From Hyphomonadaceae bacterium (GTDB taxonomy: Bacteria; Pseudomonadota; Alphaproteobacteria; Caulobacterales; Aquidulcibacteraceae): DNA of 64,000 nucleotides. Shown here in pieces: positions 40,480-49,921 of the stretch (positions are counted from its first letter, which is position 1; every line of letters begins with the position of its first letter). The stretch covers positions 236,316 through 300,315 of the forward strand of contig JAHBYF010000005.1 in assembly GCA_019636095.1 (NCBI GenBank), in the 5' to 3' direction. The notes beneath the pieces are model-generated. The model was not told the origin of the DNA. It searched no databases and saw nothing but the letters and a program-made list of their open reading frames with translations. The translations under genes and the position numbers were made by a program.

Positions 40480-41920
40480 CAACCGCCCGCTTGCGGTTTA
40501 CGCGAAAGAGAAAGGCGCGTTGCAGCTTAAAGGCGTTGATCTGCGCGCGCACAAACTCGGTTTGAACCTGGCGATGTCGCTCGCGGATGCGCGCGCGATG
40601 CAGCCTAAGCTGGAGGCGATTGAGGAAGAGCCTGAAGAAGATGCGCAGGCGCTCGATAATATTGCGGCGTGGTGTGAGCGATTTACGCCGATTGTGGTGC
40701 TCGATCCCCCCGAAGGGCTGTTTCTGGATATAACCGGCTGCGCGCATCTCTTCGGTGGCGAAGAGAAATTGCGAATGGAGATCGTGACGCGCTTGCACGC
40801 GCAAGGTTTTGGCGCGCGAGCCGCAATCGCGCCGACGCCTGGATGCGCTTGGGCATTTGCACGCTATAGGCGCCAGCTGCAGGGTGAGGTGACTGACGCA
40901 TTCGCTGTATTGCCTGTAGAAGCTTTGCGGCTTGATGCTGATGCCGCGGTTTTGTTGCGCCGGCTGGGGCTAAAGACAATCGGCCAAATCCTCAACGCAC
41001 CCCGCTCGTCGTTCACCGCGCGCGCTGGCGAGCAGGCGATGTTGCGGCTCGATCAGGCGCTCGGTCGCGCGCAGGAAGCGCTGATGCCACGCCGTCCTGC
41101 GCCGCCTGTGTTTGTATTGCGACGCTTTCTGGAACCCATTTTTACCGGTGAAGCGGTTCTGCACGTAACGCAGGATCTCTGCGGGGATCTCATCGAAAAG
41201 CTCGACATCCGGGGTGCAGGTGTTTTGCGCGCTGAACTTGTGTTGTTCGGTGTTGATGGCCGCGACCGGGTCATTGGTGTTAACGCCAGCAAGCCGTTGC
41301 GCGAAGTGAAGCCGTTGATGCGGCTGTTCCGCGAAAAGCTAAATATTGTCGGCGAAAATCTCAATGCGCAGTTTGGTTTTGAAGCCGCGCGGCTGGACGT
41401 GGTGCGGCTGGCGGAATTTGACCAGCGCACGCAGACGTTGGTTTCGGTGGATGCGGGTTCTGCAAGCGCGGAAACGATCAGCGGAATTGTTGATGTTTTG
41501 AGTTCACGGCTAGGGGCAAAGCGTGTTGTTCGCCCGCAGTTGAATGATGCACATGCGCCTGAACGTGCGGCGGGATGGCGTTCGGCGCTCGCATCGAAGG
41601 GGCAAGATCAACTGATCAAACCGCCTGCGGATGGCGTGCAGCGCCGGCCTGTGCGCTTGTTCTCGCCTGGTCAACAGATCGAAGTTATGGCCGGGGTCCC
41701 GGATGGCCCGCCCATCCGCTTTCGGTGGCGGCGGGTGATGCGTGAAGTCGTCCGCGCTGAGGGGCCGGAGCGCATTAGCGGCGACTGGCAGAAGTACGAG
41801 AAGACTCGCGACTATTACCGCGTCGAAGACAAGCAAGGGCGCCGCTATTGGCTTTATCGTGAGGGACTCTACGGCGAAAGCGAAACGCCGCGTTGGTTTG
41901 TGCACGGGCTTTTCGCATGA
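40385..41920 (+). CDS. imuB: ImuB, Y-family DNA polymerase-like protein
   Basis: A 511-aa Y-family relative that recruits DnaE2 to the clamp. MSAASPNARWLAIYLPRL is preferred over the upstream ATG at 40355. The finger/palm region contains FTPIVVLDPPEGLFLDITGC and LFGGEEKLRMEI; the usual catalytic DxD/FYASVE motif is replaced, as in ImuB proteins, which are polymerase-inactive. The C-terminus is WYREGLYG-like (YWLYREGLYGE). The dnaE2 start overlaps its stop (ATGA). Confidence 0.92.
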   Translation: MSAASPNARWLAIYLPRLKTDRLIRAGRGPSDNRPLAVYAKEKGALQLKGVDLRAHKLGLNLAMSLADARAMQPKLEAIEEEPEEDAQALDNIAAWCERFTPIVVLDPPEGLFLDITGCAHLFGGEEKLRMEIVTRLHAQGFGARAAIAPTPGCAWAFARYRRQLQGEVTDAFAVLPVEALRLDADAAVLLRRLGLKTIGQILNAPRSSFTARAGEQAMLRLDQALGRAQEALMPRRPAPPVFVLRRFLEPIFTGEAVLHVTQDLCGDLIEKLDIRGAGVLRAELVLFGVDGRDRVIGVNASKPLREVKPLMRLFREKLNIVGENLNAQFGFEAARLDVVRLAEFDQRTQTLVSVDAGSASAETISGIVDVLSSRLGAKRVVRPQLNDAHAPERAAGWRSALASKGQDQLIKPPADGVQRRPVRLFSPGQQIEVMAGVPDGPPIRFRWRRVMREVVRAEGPERISGDWQKYEKTRDYYRVEDKQGRRYWLYREGLYGESETPRWFVHGLFA

Positions 41921-44900
41921 CCGGTTTTGCCGAGCTCTGTGTCACCACGAACTTCTCATTTTTGCGAAGCGGCTCTCATCCTGAAGAGATGGTGGAGCAA
42001 GCAAACGCTTTAAGCTTGAAAGGCATCGGCGTAGCTGATCGCAACACACTGGCCGGTGTGGTTCGCGCCCACGTCAAGGCGAAGACGCTGCTCGAGCAAG
42101 GTAAAGGCGACATTCGAGTGATTGTCGGCGCGCGCTTGGCGTTTCGCGACGGCACGCCGGACATCGTCGTCTATCCAAAGGATCGCGCTGGTTATGCGAA
42201 CCTGACGCGATTGCTTACTGTTGGAAATCGTCGCGCGCCGAAAGGCGAATGCTGGCTGGATTTCGCCGATTATCTGGCGCATGCGCACGGCATGCAGGCA
42301 ATCCTCATCCCGGCGTTTGCGCATGGGGATGAGCCATATCCGCTTGGATCGTACCTAAAGCAAATTCAGCATGCCGCGAATGAGGTGTGGCTCGCCGCGC
42401 CATTCCAGTTCAACGGCGAAGATCGGCGCCGCATTCGGCAATTGAAGCAATTGGCTGAGCAAACCGGCGCGCGCCTCATCGCGACAACCGAACCGCTCAT
42501 TCATCACGGCGATCGCCGTCCGCTGCTCGATGTTGTGACGTGCATTCGGGAGAAAAAGAAGCTGAATGATGCCGGCGTGTTGCTCGCGAAGAATGCAGAG
42601 CGGCAGCTTAAGTCTGCACAAGAGATATGCCGCATCTTCCGGGATGCGCCAGAAGCCGTGACGGAGAGTTTGCGGTTTCTGGACGGCATAAGCTTTTCAA
42701 TGGAGCAGCTACGCTACGAATACCCGGAAGAAGTAGCGGCAGGGTATTCCGATCCTCAGGAGGCTCTGGTCGCGCTGTCTTGGGAGGGTGCGCATAAACG
42801 CTTTCCGGAGGGTATCCCGGAAAAGGTCTCAAGCGCGCTCAGCCGTGAGTTGGAAATCGTCGGACGCATGCGATATGCGCCATATTTCCTGACCGTCGCT
42901 GATATCGTGCGTTTCGCGCGGTCTGGTTTCGACAAAGATGGCAATGTGGTCGACAAGATCCTTTGCCAGGGTCGTGGTTCCGCCGCTAACTCCACCATCT
43001 GCTATTGTCTTGGCGTGACGGCGGTGAATCCGGCGAAGAGCGAGTTGCTGTTCGAGCGGTTTGTCTCCGAGGAGCGTGGCGAGCCGCCGGACATCGACAT
43101 CGACTTCGAACATGAGCGGCGTGAAGAAGTCATTCAATATGTCTACAAGAAGTATGGCCGCGACCGCGCCGGTTTGGCTGCGACGCTGATTTGTTACCGT
43201 GGCCGTAGCGCTATCCGCGAAGTGGCCAAAACATTCGGCTATTCCGAAGATCAGATCGGCAATCTGGCCAAGATGCTGCACTGGTGGTCGCGCGGGGTTG
43301 AGGAGAAAGATCTTAAGGAGCAAGGGCTCGACACAAGCGATGAGAGGTTGATGCAGTGCGTCGGCCTCGCCAAAGAGCTTCAAGGCTTTCCGCGCCACTT
43401 GTCTCAGCATGTTGGCGGGTTCGTCATCACGCGTGAAAAATTGCACGATGTCGTGCCAGTCCAGAACGCTGCGATGGAGGATCGCACGGTTGTGGAATGG
43501 AATAAGGACGATCTGGAAGACCTCGGCATTCTCAAGGTCGATTTGCTTGGCCTGGGGATGCTTACATGCCTGAAGAAGGCGTTCGACCTTTGCGCCAAGC
43601 ATTATCCGGATGACCGGCTGGTGAAGTTGGATTCATCCGAAACCAGCGACGAGCGCGTCTATAAGATGTTGCATCGCGCGGATTCGATAGGTGTGTTCCA
43701 AGTCGAAAGCCGGGCGCAGATGTCAATGCTCCCGCGCCTCAAGCCGAAAGATTTTTACGACATCGTCATCGAGGTCGCGATTGTGCGCCCTGGTCCAATT
43801 CAAGGCGGGATGGTGCACCCTTATCTGAAGCGCCGCCAGGGGCAGGAAGAGGCATCGGCGCCGAAGCCGGAGCTGTGGGAAGTCCTGAAGCGAACGCTTG
43901 GCGTGCCGCTTTTCCAAGAGCAGGCCATGCAGATCGCAATCGTTGCGGCAGGCTTCACGCCGTCAGAGGCCGATAAGCTTCGCCGCGCAATGGCGACGTT
44001 CAAGCGGGTCGGCACGATCGGAACGCTCAAAGACAAGTTCATCAATGGCATGATTGCGAACGGCTATGGGAAAGATTTCGCTGAAGCGTCGTTCGCGCAG
44101 ATTGAAGGTTTTGGCGAGTACGGCTTCCCCGAAAGCCACGCCGCTAGCTTTGCGATTCTCGTCTACGCATCGTCGTGGTTGAAGTGCTACTATCCCGACG
44201 TATTCGCAGCAGCGCTGCTGAATTCACAGCCAATGGGATTTTATGCGCCGGCCCAGACTGTCCGCGACGCCGCCGATCATGGCGTCCAAATCAGGCCCAT
44301 CGATGTAAACCACTCGACGTGGGACAATGCGCTTGAGCGCGGGCCCAAGGCTTCGGAGAGGCTGCATAAGCGCCACTCAGAGATGGTCGGCGACATTCGC
44401 TCCACGCATGCGATGCGTCTGGGGTATCGCCAGGCGCAAGGGCTGAAAGAGGCGGAGATGAACCAACTCGTCGCAAATCGTGGCGCGGGTTACGATTCTG
44501 TGCGCGATGTTTGGCTGCGGAGTGGTTTGCCGCCTTCGACCATTGAACGGCTTGCCGACGTCGACGCCTTTCGCTCTCTCGGGCTTGATCGCCGTGATGC
44601 GCTGTGGGCGGCGCGCGGGCTAAATCGTGTCGGTGGCCAAGAGGATTTGCCGCTGTTTGAATCGGCGGAAGATCGGACACGCGAACCGGACTTTGATTTG
44701 CCCTCGATGTGCTTGGGCGAGCATATCGTAGAGGACTACCGAACGATTGGATTGTCGCTGAAAGCCCACCCCGTATCGTTGCTGCGCGATGAGCTTTCGA
44801 CGCGGCAGGTGATCAAGAGCGAGCAACTCTCGCAGATACAAAATGGCGAGCGTGTGCGGGTGTCGGGGCTTGTGCTGGTGCGTCAGCGGCCAGGCACGGC

Positions 44901-45261
44901 CTCCGGCGTGATCTTCATGACGCTCGAAGATGAAACCGGCATTGCTAATATTGTCGTGTGGCCGAAACTGTTTGAGCAGTATCGCCGGGAAGTCCTCGGT
45001 GGTCGTCTCGTTGCGATCGATGGGCCCGTACAAAGCGAAAGCGGCGTCATCCATGTGATCGCCGAGCGTGTACATGATTACACGCCGCTCTTGGCCAAGC
45101 TCTCAGCTCAAGGCGAAAAGCTCGATGCCGCTGGCCCGACAGATGAACCGCGTAAAGGCGCCTATGAAGATTCGAGGCAACGTCATCCACGCAATGTGCG
45201 CATCGATCTCGATGTCGCGAAGGCGGCGAACGTGATGCCCAAAGGGCGGAATTTTCACTAG
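41917..45261 (+). CDS. dnaE2: Error-prone DNA polymerase DnaE2 (ImuC)
   Basis: A 1,114-aa C-family polymerase for translesion synthesis. The PHP domain starts FAELCVTTNFSFLRSGSHP. The polymerase active site is PPDIDIDFEHERREEVIQYV (near residue 391), with further motifs HVGGFVITREKLHDVVPVQN and GFGEYGFPESHAASFA. A C-terminal OB-fold is present (RVRVSGLVLVRQRPGTASG). Full length. It is translationally coupled to imuB and overlaps the convergent methyltransferase gene by 4 nt. Confidence 0.95.
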   Translation: MTGFAELCVTTNFSFLRSGSHPEEMVEQANALSLKGIGVADRNTLAGVVRAHVKAKTLLEQGKGDIRVIVGARLAFRDGTPDIVVYPKDRAGYANLTRLLTVGNRRAPKGECWLDFADYLAHAHGMQAILIPAFAHGDEPYPLGSYLKQIQHAANEVWLAAPFQFNGEDRRRIRQLKQLAEQTGARLIATTEPLIHHGDRRPLLDVVTCIREKKKLNDAGVLLAKNAERQLKSAQEICRIFRDAPEAVTESLRFLDGISFSMEQLRYEYPEEVAAGYSDPQEALVALSWEGAHKRFPEGIPEKVSSALSRELEIVGRMRYAPYFLTVADIVRFARSGFDKDGNVVDKILCQGRGSAANSTICYCLGVTAVNPAKSELLFERFVSEERGEPPDIDIDFEHERREEVIQYVYKKYGRDRAGLAATLICYRGRSAIREVAKTFGYSEDQIGNLAKMLHWWSRGVEEKDLKEQGLDTSDERLMQCVGLAKELQGFPRHLSQHVGGFVITREKLHDVVPVQNAAMEDRTVVEWNKDDLEDLGILKVDLLGLGMLTCLKKAFDLCAKHYPDDRLVKLDSSETSDERVYKMLHRADSIGVFQVESRAQMSMLPRLKPKDFYDIVIEVAIVRPGPIQGGMVHPYLKRRQGQEEASAPKPELWEVLKRTLGVPLFQEQAMQIAIVAAGFTPSEADKLRRAMATFKRVGTIGTLKDKFINGMIANGYGKDFAEASFAQIEGFGEYGFPESHAASFAILVYASSWLKCYYPDVFAAALLNSQPMGFYAPAQTVRDAADHGVQIRPIDVNHSTWDNALERGPKASERLHKRHSEMVGDIRSTHAMRLGYRQAQGLKEAEMNQLVANRGAGYDSVRDVWLRSGLPPSTIERLADVDAFRSLGLDRRDALWAARGLNRVGGQEDLPLFESAEDRTREPDFDLPSMCLGEHIVEDYRTIGLSLKAHPVSLLRDELSTRQVIKSEQLSQIQNGERVRVSGLVLVRQRPGTASGVIFMTLEDETGIANIVVWPKLFEQYRREVLGGRLVAIDGPVQSESGVIHVIAERVHDYTPLLAKLSAQGEKLDAAGPTDEPRKGAYEDSRQRHPRNVRIDLDVAKAANVMPKGRNFH

Positions 45262-46166
45262 CCGCGCCAGCGCGCAAAGATCGCCGTTGGCAGCAACTCG
45301 TTGCGGCCTTCGTGCGGCAGGCACATTTCACCTGCTTGCCATTCGCCGCCTTCGAACATTTGCTGCGCCGTTTGCGCGAGCGCCAGGTAGGAGAGACGCA
45401 CGGCGTAAACCGTCGCGATCATGAAGCCTTTAGCGCTGGCGCGGTTGGCAGGATCGGTGCGCAGCAGTGTTTGGCAAGCGTCGAGCAATTCGGGGAGATC
45501 GGTCTCGAGACGCCAGGTTTCGCCGTCGGGGCCGCGGCCGAATTTTGGCGGATCGAGGATGATGCCATCGTAGCGGCGTCCACGCCGGATTTCCCGCTTC
45601 ACGAAGGTGAGCGCATCATCGCAGATCCAGCGGATCGGCGCGTCGCCGAGGGCAGCTGCTTGCTGGTTGTCGCGCGCAAAGCCGATCGCCTTCTTCGACG
45701 CATCAACGTGCGTGACCTTCGCGCCGGATTTTGCGCAGACCAGTGAAGCGAGGCCGGTATAGCCAAACAGGTTCAGCACCTCAGGCTGCGCGCCGCGATG
45801 GGCTTTCAGGCAATCGCGTGCGTAGCGCCAGTGCACGGAGTGCTCAGGAAAGAAGGCGAGGTGACGGAATGGTGTGGGGCGTGACACGAATGCGACGTCG
45901 TCCCACTTCAGCGTCCAGTTCTGCGGGAGTTCGCGATTGAAGCGCCAGCGGCCGCTGTCTTCGTCATCGCCCGATGAGCCTGCGAAGATCGCGTCGGCGG
46001 AATCCCAATCGCGCGCCGGACGCATAGGCGCCCAGAGCGCCTGCGGCTCAGGGCGCACGAAGCGATAGGGGCCGACTTGCTCAAGCTTGCCGCCATTGCC
46101 GGAATCCAGCAGGCGGTAATCCGTCCAATCGTCGGCAATCAAAAGCTCAGGCGCGCGCGCCGTCAT
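45258..46166 (-). CDS. Class I SAM-dependent methyltransferase, RlmI/RlmK-like
   Basis: A 302-aa enzyme with a Rossmann SAM-binding motif LNLFGYTGLASLVCAKSGA, an acidic strand end (VTHVDASKKAIGFARDN) and the catalytic DPPKFGRG. This motif set resembles 23S rRNA cytosine-5 methyltransferases such as RlmI/RlmK, but the N-terminal PUA domain is missing. The substrate is inference. Its start lies inside the end of the adjacent TrmH/SpoU gene. Confidence 0.82.
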   Translation of the reverse strand: MTARAPELLIADDWTDYRLLDSGNGGKLEQVGPYRFVRPEPQALWAPMRPARDWDSADAIFAGSSGDDEDSGRWRFNRELPQNWTLKWDDVAFVSRPTPFRHLAFFPEHSVHWRYARDCLKAHRGAQPEVLNLFGYTGLASLVCAKSGAKVTHVDASKKAIGFARDNQQAAALGDAPIRWICDDALTFVKREIRRGRRYDGIILDPPKFGRGPDGETWRLETDLPELLDACQTLLRTDPANRASAKGFMIATVYAVRLSYLALAQTAQQMFEGGEWQAGEMCLPHEGRNELLPTAIFARWRG

Positions 46167-46953
46167 ATCCGCGTCTCCGCCAGAGATCGTAGAGCATTAC
46201 GCCCGTCGCGATCGCAAGATTCAAACTATCTGCGCGCCCGCGCATCGGCAGCTTAACAAGAGCATCGCAAGCCGCCTCCATATGCGCCGGCAAGCCCGAT
46301 TGCTCGTTGCCCATGAACACTATGGCGCGCGCCGGCGCCGGCCGGTCTATGTCGAAAGCTGCGCCTTTGAGCGAAAGGCCCAGCATGGAGGCGCCGCGCT
46401 CGCTCCTGTAGCGCAGCAGGTCCTCAAACGAGGCGCGCGCGAGTTTCATGGCGAAGAGCGAGCCCATGCTGGCGCGTACGGCCTCGACCGAAAACGGATC
46501 GCAACTTTCGCCAATGAGGACCACGCCAGCCGCACCGGTTGAATCTGCTGTGCGCAGGATCGTGCCCAGGTTTCCGGGATCACGAATGCCCTCAAGCGCC
46601 ACGACGGTATCGCCACTGATCTCGCCGATCGGCGTCAGGCGCTGTCTGTAGGCGCCGATCACCGTTTGCGGATTGTCGCGTTTGCTGATCTGGGCGAGCA
46701 CGCCTTCGCTCGTCTCGATGGTGTGGACGCGCCGTTCTTCGGCTTGAGTGATCAGCGCGCGCACCTGCTCGCGCTGCAGCGCCGCCGGCGAAAAGAGCAA
46801 TATCTCCGGCCAAACCCCAAGATCTGCAGCCTCAACCGCGAGGCGTGCGCCTTCGGCAAGGAACAAGCCGGTTTCAGCGCGTCCCTTCTTCAGGTGCAGG
46901 CTCCTCAGCGTTTTGATCTGCGGATTGGAGGTGCTGGTGATGTGGTGGGCCAT
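46147..46953 (-). CDS. RNA 2'-O-methyltransferase, TrmH/SpoU family
   Basis: A 268-aa SPOUT enzyme. Three family motifs are clear: ALEGIRDPGNLGTILRTADS, IVFMGNEQSGLP and LPMRGRADSLNLAIATGVML. The N-terminal substrate-binding part has SLHLKKGRAETGLFLAEG. The start MAHHITSTSNPQIKTLRS at 46953 is chosen over one 20 codons upstream; the RBS is weak for both. RlmB-like or TsnR-like; the target nucleotide is not readable. Confidence 0.85.
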   Translation of the reverse strand: MAHHITSTSNPQIKTLRSLHLKKGRAETGLFLAEGARLAVEAADLGVWPEILLFSPAALQREQVRALITQAEERRVHTIETSEGVLAQISKRDNPQTVIGAYRQRLTPIGEISGDTVVALEGIRDPGNLGTILRTADSTGAAGVVLIGESCDPFSVEAVRASMGSLFAMKLARASFEDLLRYRSERGASMLGLSLKGAAFDIDRPAPARAIVFMGNEQSGLPAHMEAACDALVKLPMRGRADSLNLAIATGVMLYDLWRRRGYDGARA

Positions 46954-47058
46954 GAGCCTAGTTTTGGGTTCGCCCTCAGGGGTTTTCCGGTTTTCGCTTA
47001 GTTCGCCGGGCATTAGAAGGGCGTTAAGGCGTTAACGTTTGCGCGCAATGCGGGAAAA

Positions 47059-47241
47059 ATGATCGGCCTTATCCTCTCAGAGGTGATCCTCTTCGTCGTA
47101 GCGGCGCTCCTGGGCGCGGGCATTGGCTGGTACGCGTACATTGTGATGGGCGCGCAGCGGCGCAACGAAGCTGCGCGCGACATCGAACAATTGCGCGCCG
47201 CTTTGACCGAAGCCCAGGTTCGCCGGGCGCGCATATCATGA
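47059..47241 (+). CDS. Small single-pass membrane protein
   Basis: A 60-aa protein: one membrane segment (about 3-25, MIGLILSEVILFVVAALLGA) and a short charged cytoplasmic or periplasmic helix. It overlaps the next gene by 4 nt, which supports expression as the first member of a three-gene envelope operon (47059-49596). No family is recognised. Confidence 0.6.
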   Translation: MIGLILSEVILFVVAALLGAGIGWYAYIVMGAQRRNEAARDIEQLRAALTEAQVRRARIS

Positions 47242-48359
47242 CCGAGCTCGGCGACAAGGCTGTCCCGCGCCGCGTGATGTTGCTTGGCGGGTTGGCTGCG
47301 GCGCTGCTAGCGACGCTCTGGGGCCTGTTGGGATTCCATGACGGCGCTTTTTGGCGTGTCCCCAGTGTCCTGAAAGAGCATGTCGCGACAGCGCTTTCAG
47401 CGCGCGGTTTTCCAGGGCTTGACGTCGAGATGAATGGTCAGCGCGTGATCTTGCGCGGTATCGTCGAAGACGAGGCCGATATTGCGGCAGCACGCGAGGC
47501 GGCGCTGCGGGCCGCTGGCGGCGGCGGCCCTTGGGCGGGTGGCGTAACAAGCGTCAACACTGCTGGGCTTCACGTCGGCGCGATCGAGCGGCCGTTCTCG
47601 TGGAGCGTCCGGCGTGAGGCGTCACGTGTCGTCCTGAGCGGTGCAGTGCCAAGCGAGATTACGCGCGTTGACCTAATGGCCGCGGCTTCGCAGGCGTTTC
47701 GCGATCTCGAAACCGTGGATGATATGCACGTCGCTGGCGGTGCAGCGTCTCCTCTGTTTTCCGAAGTGGCGCGAGAGGCCGTGCGTGCGGTCGCGCAGCT
47801 CAACCCCGGCGAAGCGCGGATCATCGATGAGCAGGTCGTGGTGATTGGCGACGGGGGCCAAGCGGGCGTCGATGGGGTGCGTCGCGCGTTGGCTGAACCA
47901 CCTGCGCCGTTTCGGTCGCGGTTGGCCGTGACGATCGACGGGCTGGATGTCGATCACCCAGAGTTGCAGGGACTAAATCTCAATGACGGCGACGCGGAGA
48001 CGTGCGAGCGCGCCTTCGACCGGCTGATGGAGCGCAATGTCATTACTTTCGCCGAGGGCTCAGCGGCGCTGGCGCCAGGCAGCCGCGACATTCTGAACGC
48101 CCTCGCTTCGGTTGCCTTGCGCTGTGACCGGTTTTCGATCGAAGTCGCGGGTCACACCGATAACACCGGCGATCGCGCGTCCAACATGGATCTTTCGCGC
48201 CGCCGAGCGGATACGGTCGCGTCTTACCTGGCTGGCCAAGGTGTCGCGCGTACACGACTGACCGCTCACGGCTACGGACCGGATCGGCCACGTTCGAGCA
48301 ATGCAACGCCTGCCGGGCAAGCCGCAAACCGGCGCATCGAGTTTTATGTGAGCAGTTGA
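47238..48359 (+). CDS. BON/OmpA-domain envelope protein
   Basis: A 373-aa protein with an N-terminal membrane anchor (VMLLGGLAAALLATLWGLL), two BON-like repeats (LDVEMNGQRVILRGIVEDEA; SWSVRREASRVVLSGAVPSE), a third similar part, and a C-terminal OmpA peptidoglycan-binding domain (FAEGSAALAPGSRDILNALA, IEVAGHTDNTGDRASNMDLS, ANRRIEFYV). The layout resembles mycobacterial ArfA/OmpATb. It is coupled to the small membrane gene before it and one base from the next. Confidence 0.8.
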   Translation: MTELGDKAVPRRVMLLGGLAAALLATLWGLLGFHDGAFWRVPSVLKEHVATALSARGFPGLDVEMNGQRVILRGIVEDEADIAAAREAALRAAGGGGPWAGGVTSVNTAGLHVGAIERPFSWSVRREASRVVLSGAVPSEITRVDLMAAASQAFRDLETVDDMHVAGGAASPLFSEVAREAVRAVAQLNPGEARIIDEQVVVIGDGGQAGVDGVRRALAEPPAPFRSRLAVTIDGLDVDHPELQGLNLNDGDAETCERAFDRLMERNVITFAEGSAALAPGSRDILNALASVALRCDRFSIEVAGHTDNTGDRASNMDLSRRRADTVASYLAGQGVARTRLTAHGYGPDRPRSSNATPAGQAANRRIEFYVSS

Positions 48360-48360
48360 G

Positions 48361-49596
48361 ATGATCTATCTGATCGGACAATTGGCGCTCCCGCTCTTGC
48401 TGACTGTGCTCGCGATGGCGTTCGCGGGCTGGATGTTCGCAGGAGAACGGTTCGCGCCGCGAGAGGCGGCGGCAAGGCGCGAGCGCGAAAACTTGTTGCG
48501 CGACCTGATCCGGTTCACTGGCGATGGTCCGGGCGAACAGCAAACCGAATTGGATGCGGCGCCAACGCAGCGACTGCTGGAAATTCGGGACGGGCGCATC
48601 GCTGAGCTTGAACGCGCGCTTGAGACGGCGCGCGGGCGCAGCGATGGACTTGCGAGCGAACTCGCTGCCGCGCAGCGCGGTGGGCAATTGAACGATCTCG
48701 ACGCCGCCGAGCTGGCGCGGTTGCGCGCCGCTGAAGCCGAACGCGCGCGAACGGTCGATGTCGAAGCGGAGCCGGTCGAGGAAGAGCCCGTTGAAGATGA
48801 AAATCTAGCGTTGCAGGCATGGCGGCTTCGTTATTTCGAACAGCGCGTGCGGTATCTTGAGAGCGCGCCGCGCGCGGCGCCGGAGCCGCACGCCGAGGCA
48901 AACAACGCGCCGCCCGTACAAGAATGGGCCGCTCGGGAGGCGACGGCGCGCGCCGCATTCTTGGAAGACGAATTGCGGCGGCGCCGGGAAACGCCTGAGG
49001 TGGGAGCGGTTGAGCCAGCACCCGTTGAGGCGGCGCCGTTTGCGGCGAATGCGGATGTCGACAAACTGCTACGTTGGCGCTTGCTCTATCTGGAGCGGCG
49101 GGTCGTCCACCTGCAGGAGGCGGCTGGGACGCAACCGGCGCCGGTGGCGCCGTTGCTTGAAGCGCAGGCCGATCCCGATCGCTGGAAATGGCGGGCGCGT
49201 TATCTTGAGGCGCGTGTCCGCCATCTTGAGCAACGGCCCGTTGAGACAGCCGCTCCGCTTGCGGCGCTAGAGGTGGCCGAGCCGGCGCGCGCGACCGCGC
49301 CGCCGCCGGCCCGCCGCGCCAAACCTCCGGTGCTGCCCGCTGCGCGCAACGGTGCGCCCGACGATCTCACGCTCATCGATGGCGTCAGCTTGCTGCAGCA
49401 AACCACGCTCTATTCGCTCGGCGTGTTTCACTTCGACCAGATCGCAGCGTGGAGCGAAGAGAACGTTGCGTGGGTTGATCAGTACCTGCGCCTGCAGGGG
49501 CGGATCGAGGAGCAGGAGTGGCTGGAACAAGCGCGCGAACTCTCGGCGCACGGACCCGCCGCCGCGCGCCGTGCGCTCGAGAGCGAAGACGCCTGA
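48361..49596 (+). CDS. Membrane-anchored protein with WRxRYLE repeats and a C-terminal helix-hairpin-helix-like domain
   Basis: A 411-aa protein. An N-terminal membrane segment (about 5-26) is followed by a coiled coil (33-130), then an Ala/Pro/Glu-rich part. Three copies of a 14-residue motif are present: WRLRYFEQRVRYLE (154-167), WRLLYLERRVVHLQ (239-252) and WRARYLEARVRHLE (277-290). The end (331-395) resembles a helix-hairpin-helix domain (LIDGVSLLQQTTLYSLGVFH, FDQIAAWSEENVAWVD). No named family. It follows the BON/OmpA gene by one base. Confidence 0.7.
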   Translation: MIYLIGQLALPLLLTVLAMAFAGWMFAGERFAPREAAARRERENLLRDLIRFTGDGPGEQQTELDAAPTQRLLEIRDGRIAELERALETARGRSDGLASELAAAQRGGQLNDLDAAELARLRAAEAERARTVDVEAEPVEEEPVEDENLALQAWRLRYFEQRVRYLESAPRAAPEPHAEANNAPPVQEWAAREATARAAFLEDELRRRRETPEVGAVEPAPVEAAPFAANADVDKLLRWRLLYLERRVVHLQEAAGTQPAPVAPLLEAQADPDRWKWRARYLEARVRHLEQRPVETAAPLAALEVAEPARATAPPPARRAKPPVLPAARNGAPDDLTLIDGVSLLQQTTLYSLGVFHFDQIAAWSEENVAWVDQYLRLQGRIEEQEWLEQARELSAHGPAAARRALESEDA

Positions 49597-49599
49597 GCT

Positions 49600-49773
49600 T
49601 CAGTGCTGGTGTGTGTCCAGGCGCACGGTCTCGCGCGTGCCATCACGGCGTTCAACGAACACTTTGCTGAAATCCGGGCTCGCATAGGCTTTGGAGCCCG
49701 TCGCTTCAGCCAAGGCGATTTGCCGTTGCGCGCGTTCGCGCAGCTTTTGGGTATCGGTGATGGGTTGAGTCAT
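49600..49773 (-). CDS. Small conserved-looking ORF (57 aa)
   Basis: A short gene missed by length cutoffs: MTQPITDTQKLRERAQRQIA followed by a basic/acidic body ending in VRLDTHQH. It has a strong RBS (GGAGG five bases before ATG). It is soluble, with no Cys or membrane segment. It is convergent with the WRxRYLE gene, ending 3 bp after that gene's stop. Function unknown. Confidence 0.5.
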   Translation of the reverse strand: MTQPITDTQKLRERAQRQIALAEATGSKAYASPDFSKVFVERRDGTRETVRLDTHQH

Positions 49774-49921
49774 CGCGACCTCCGTGCGCTCAATTTGAAC
49801 CTTGGACTGCGGAAATCAACTTACGCTTTGAAATAGGCGCAGAATTTGTTCCCGCCGGGATCACAGGGTGTGGCAATGCTTGCGGGTGCTCCGCGGTGCG
49901 GAGAGAAAGAGGCGCATAGGG

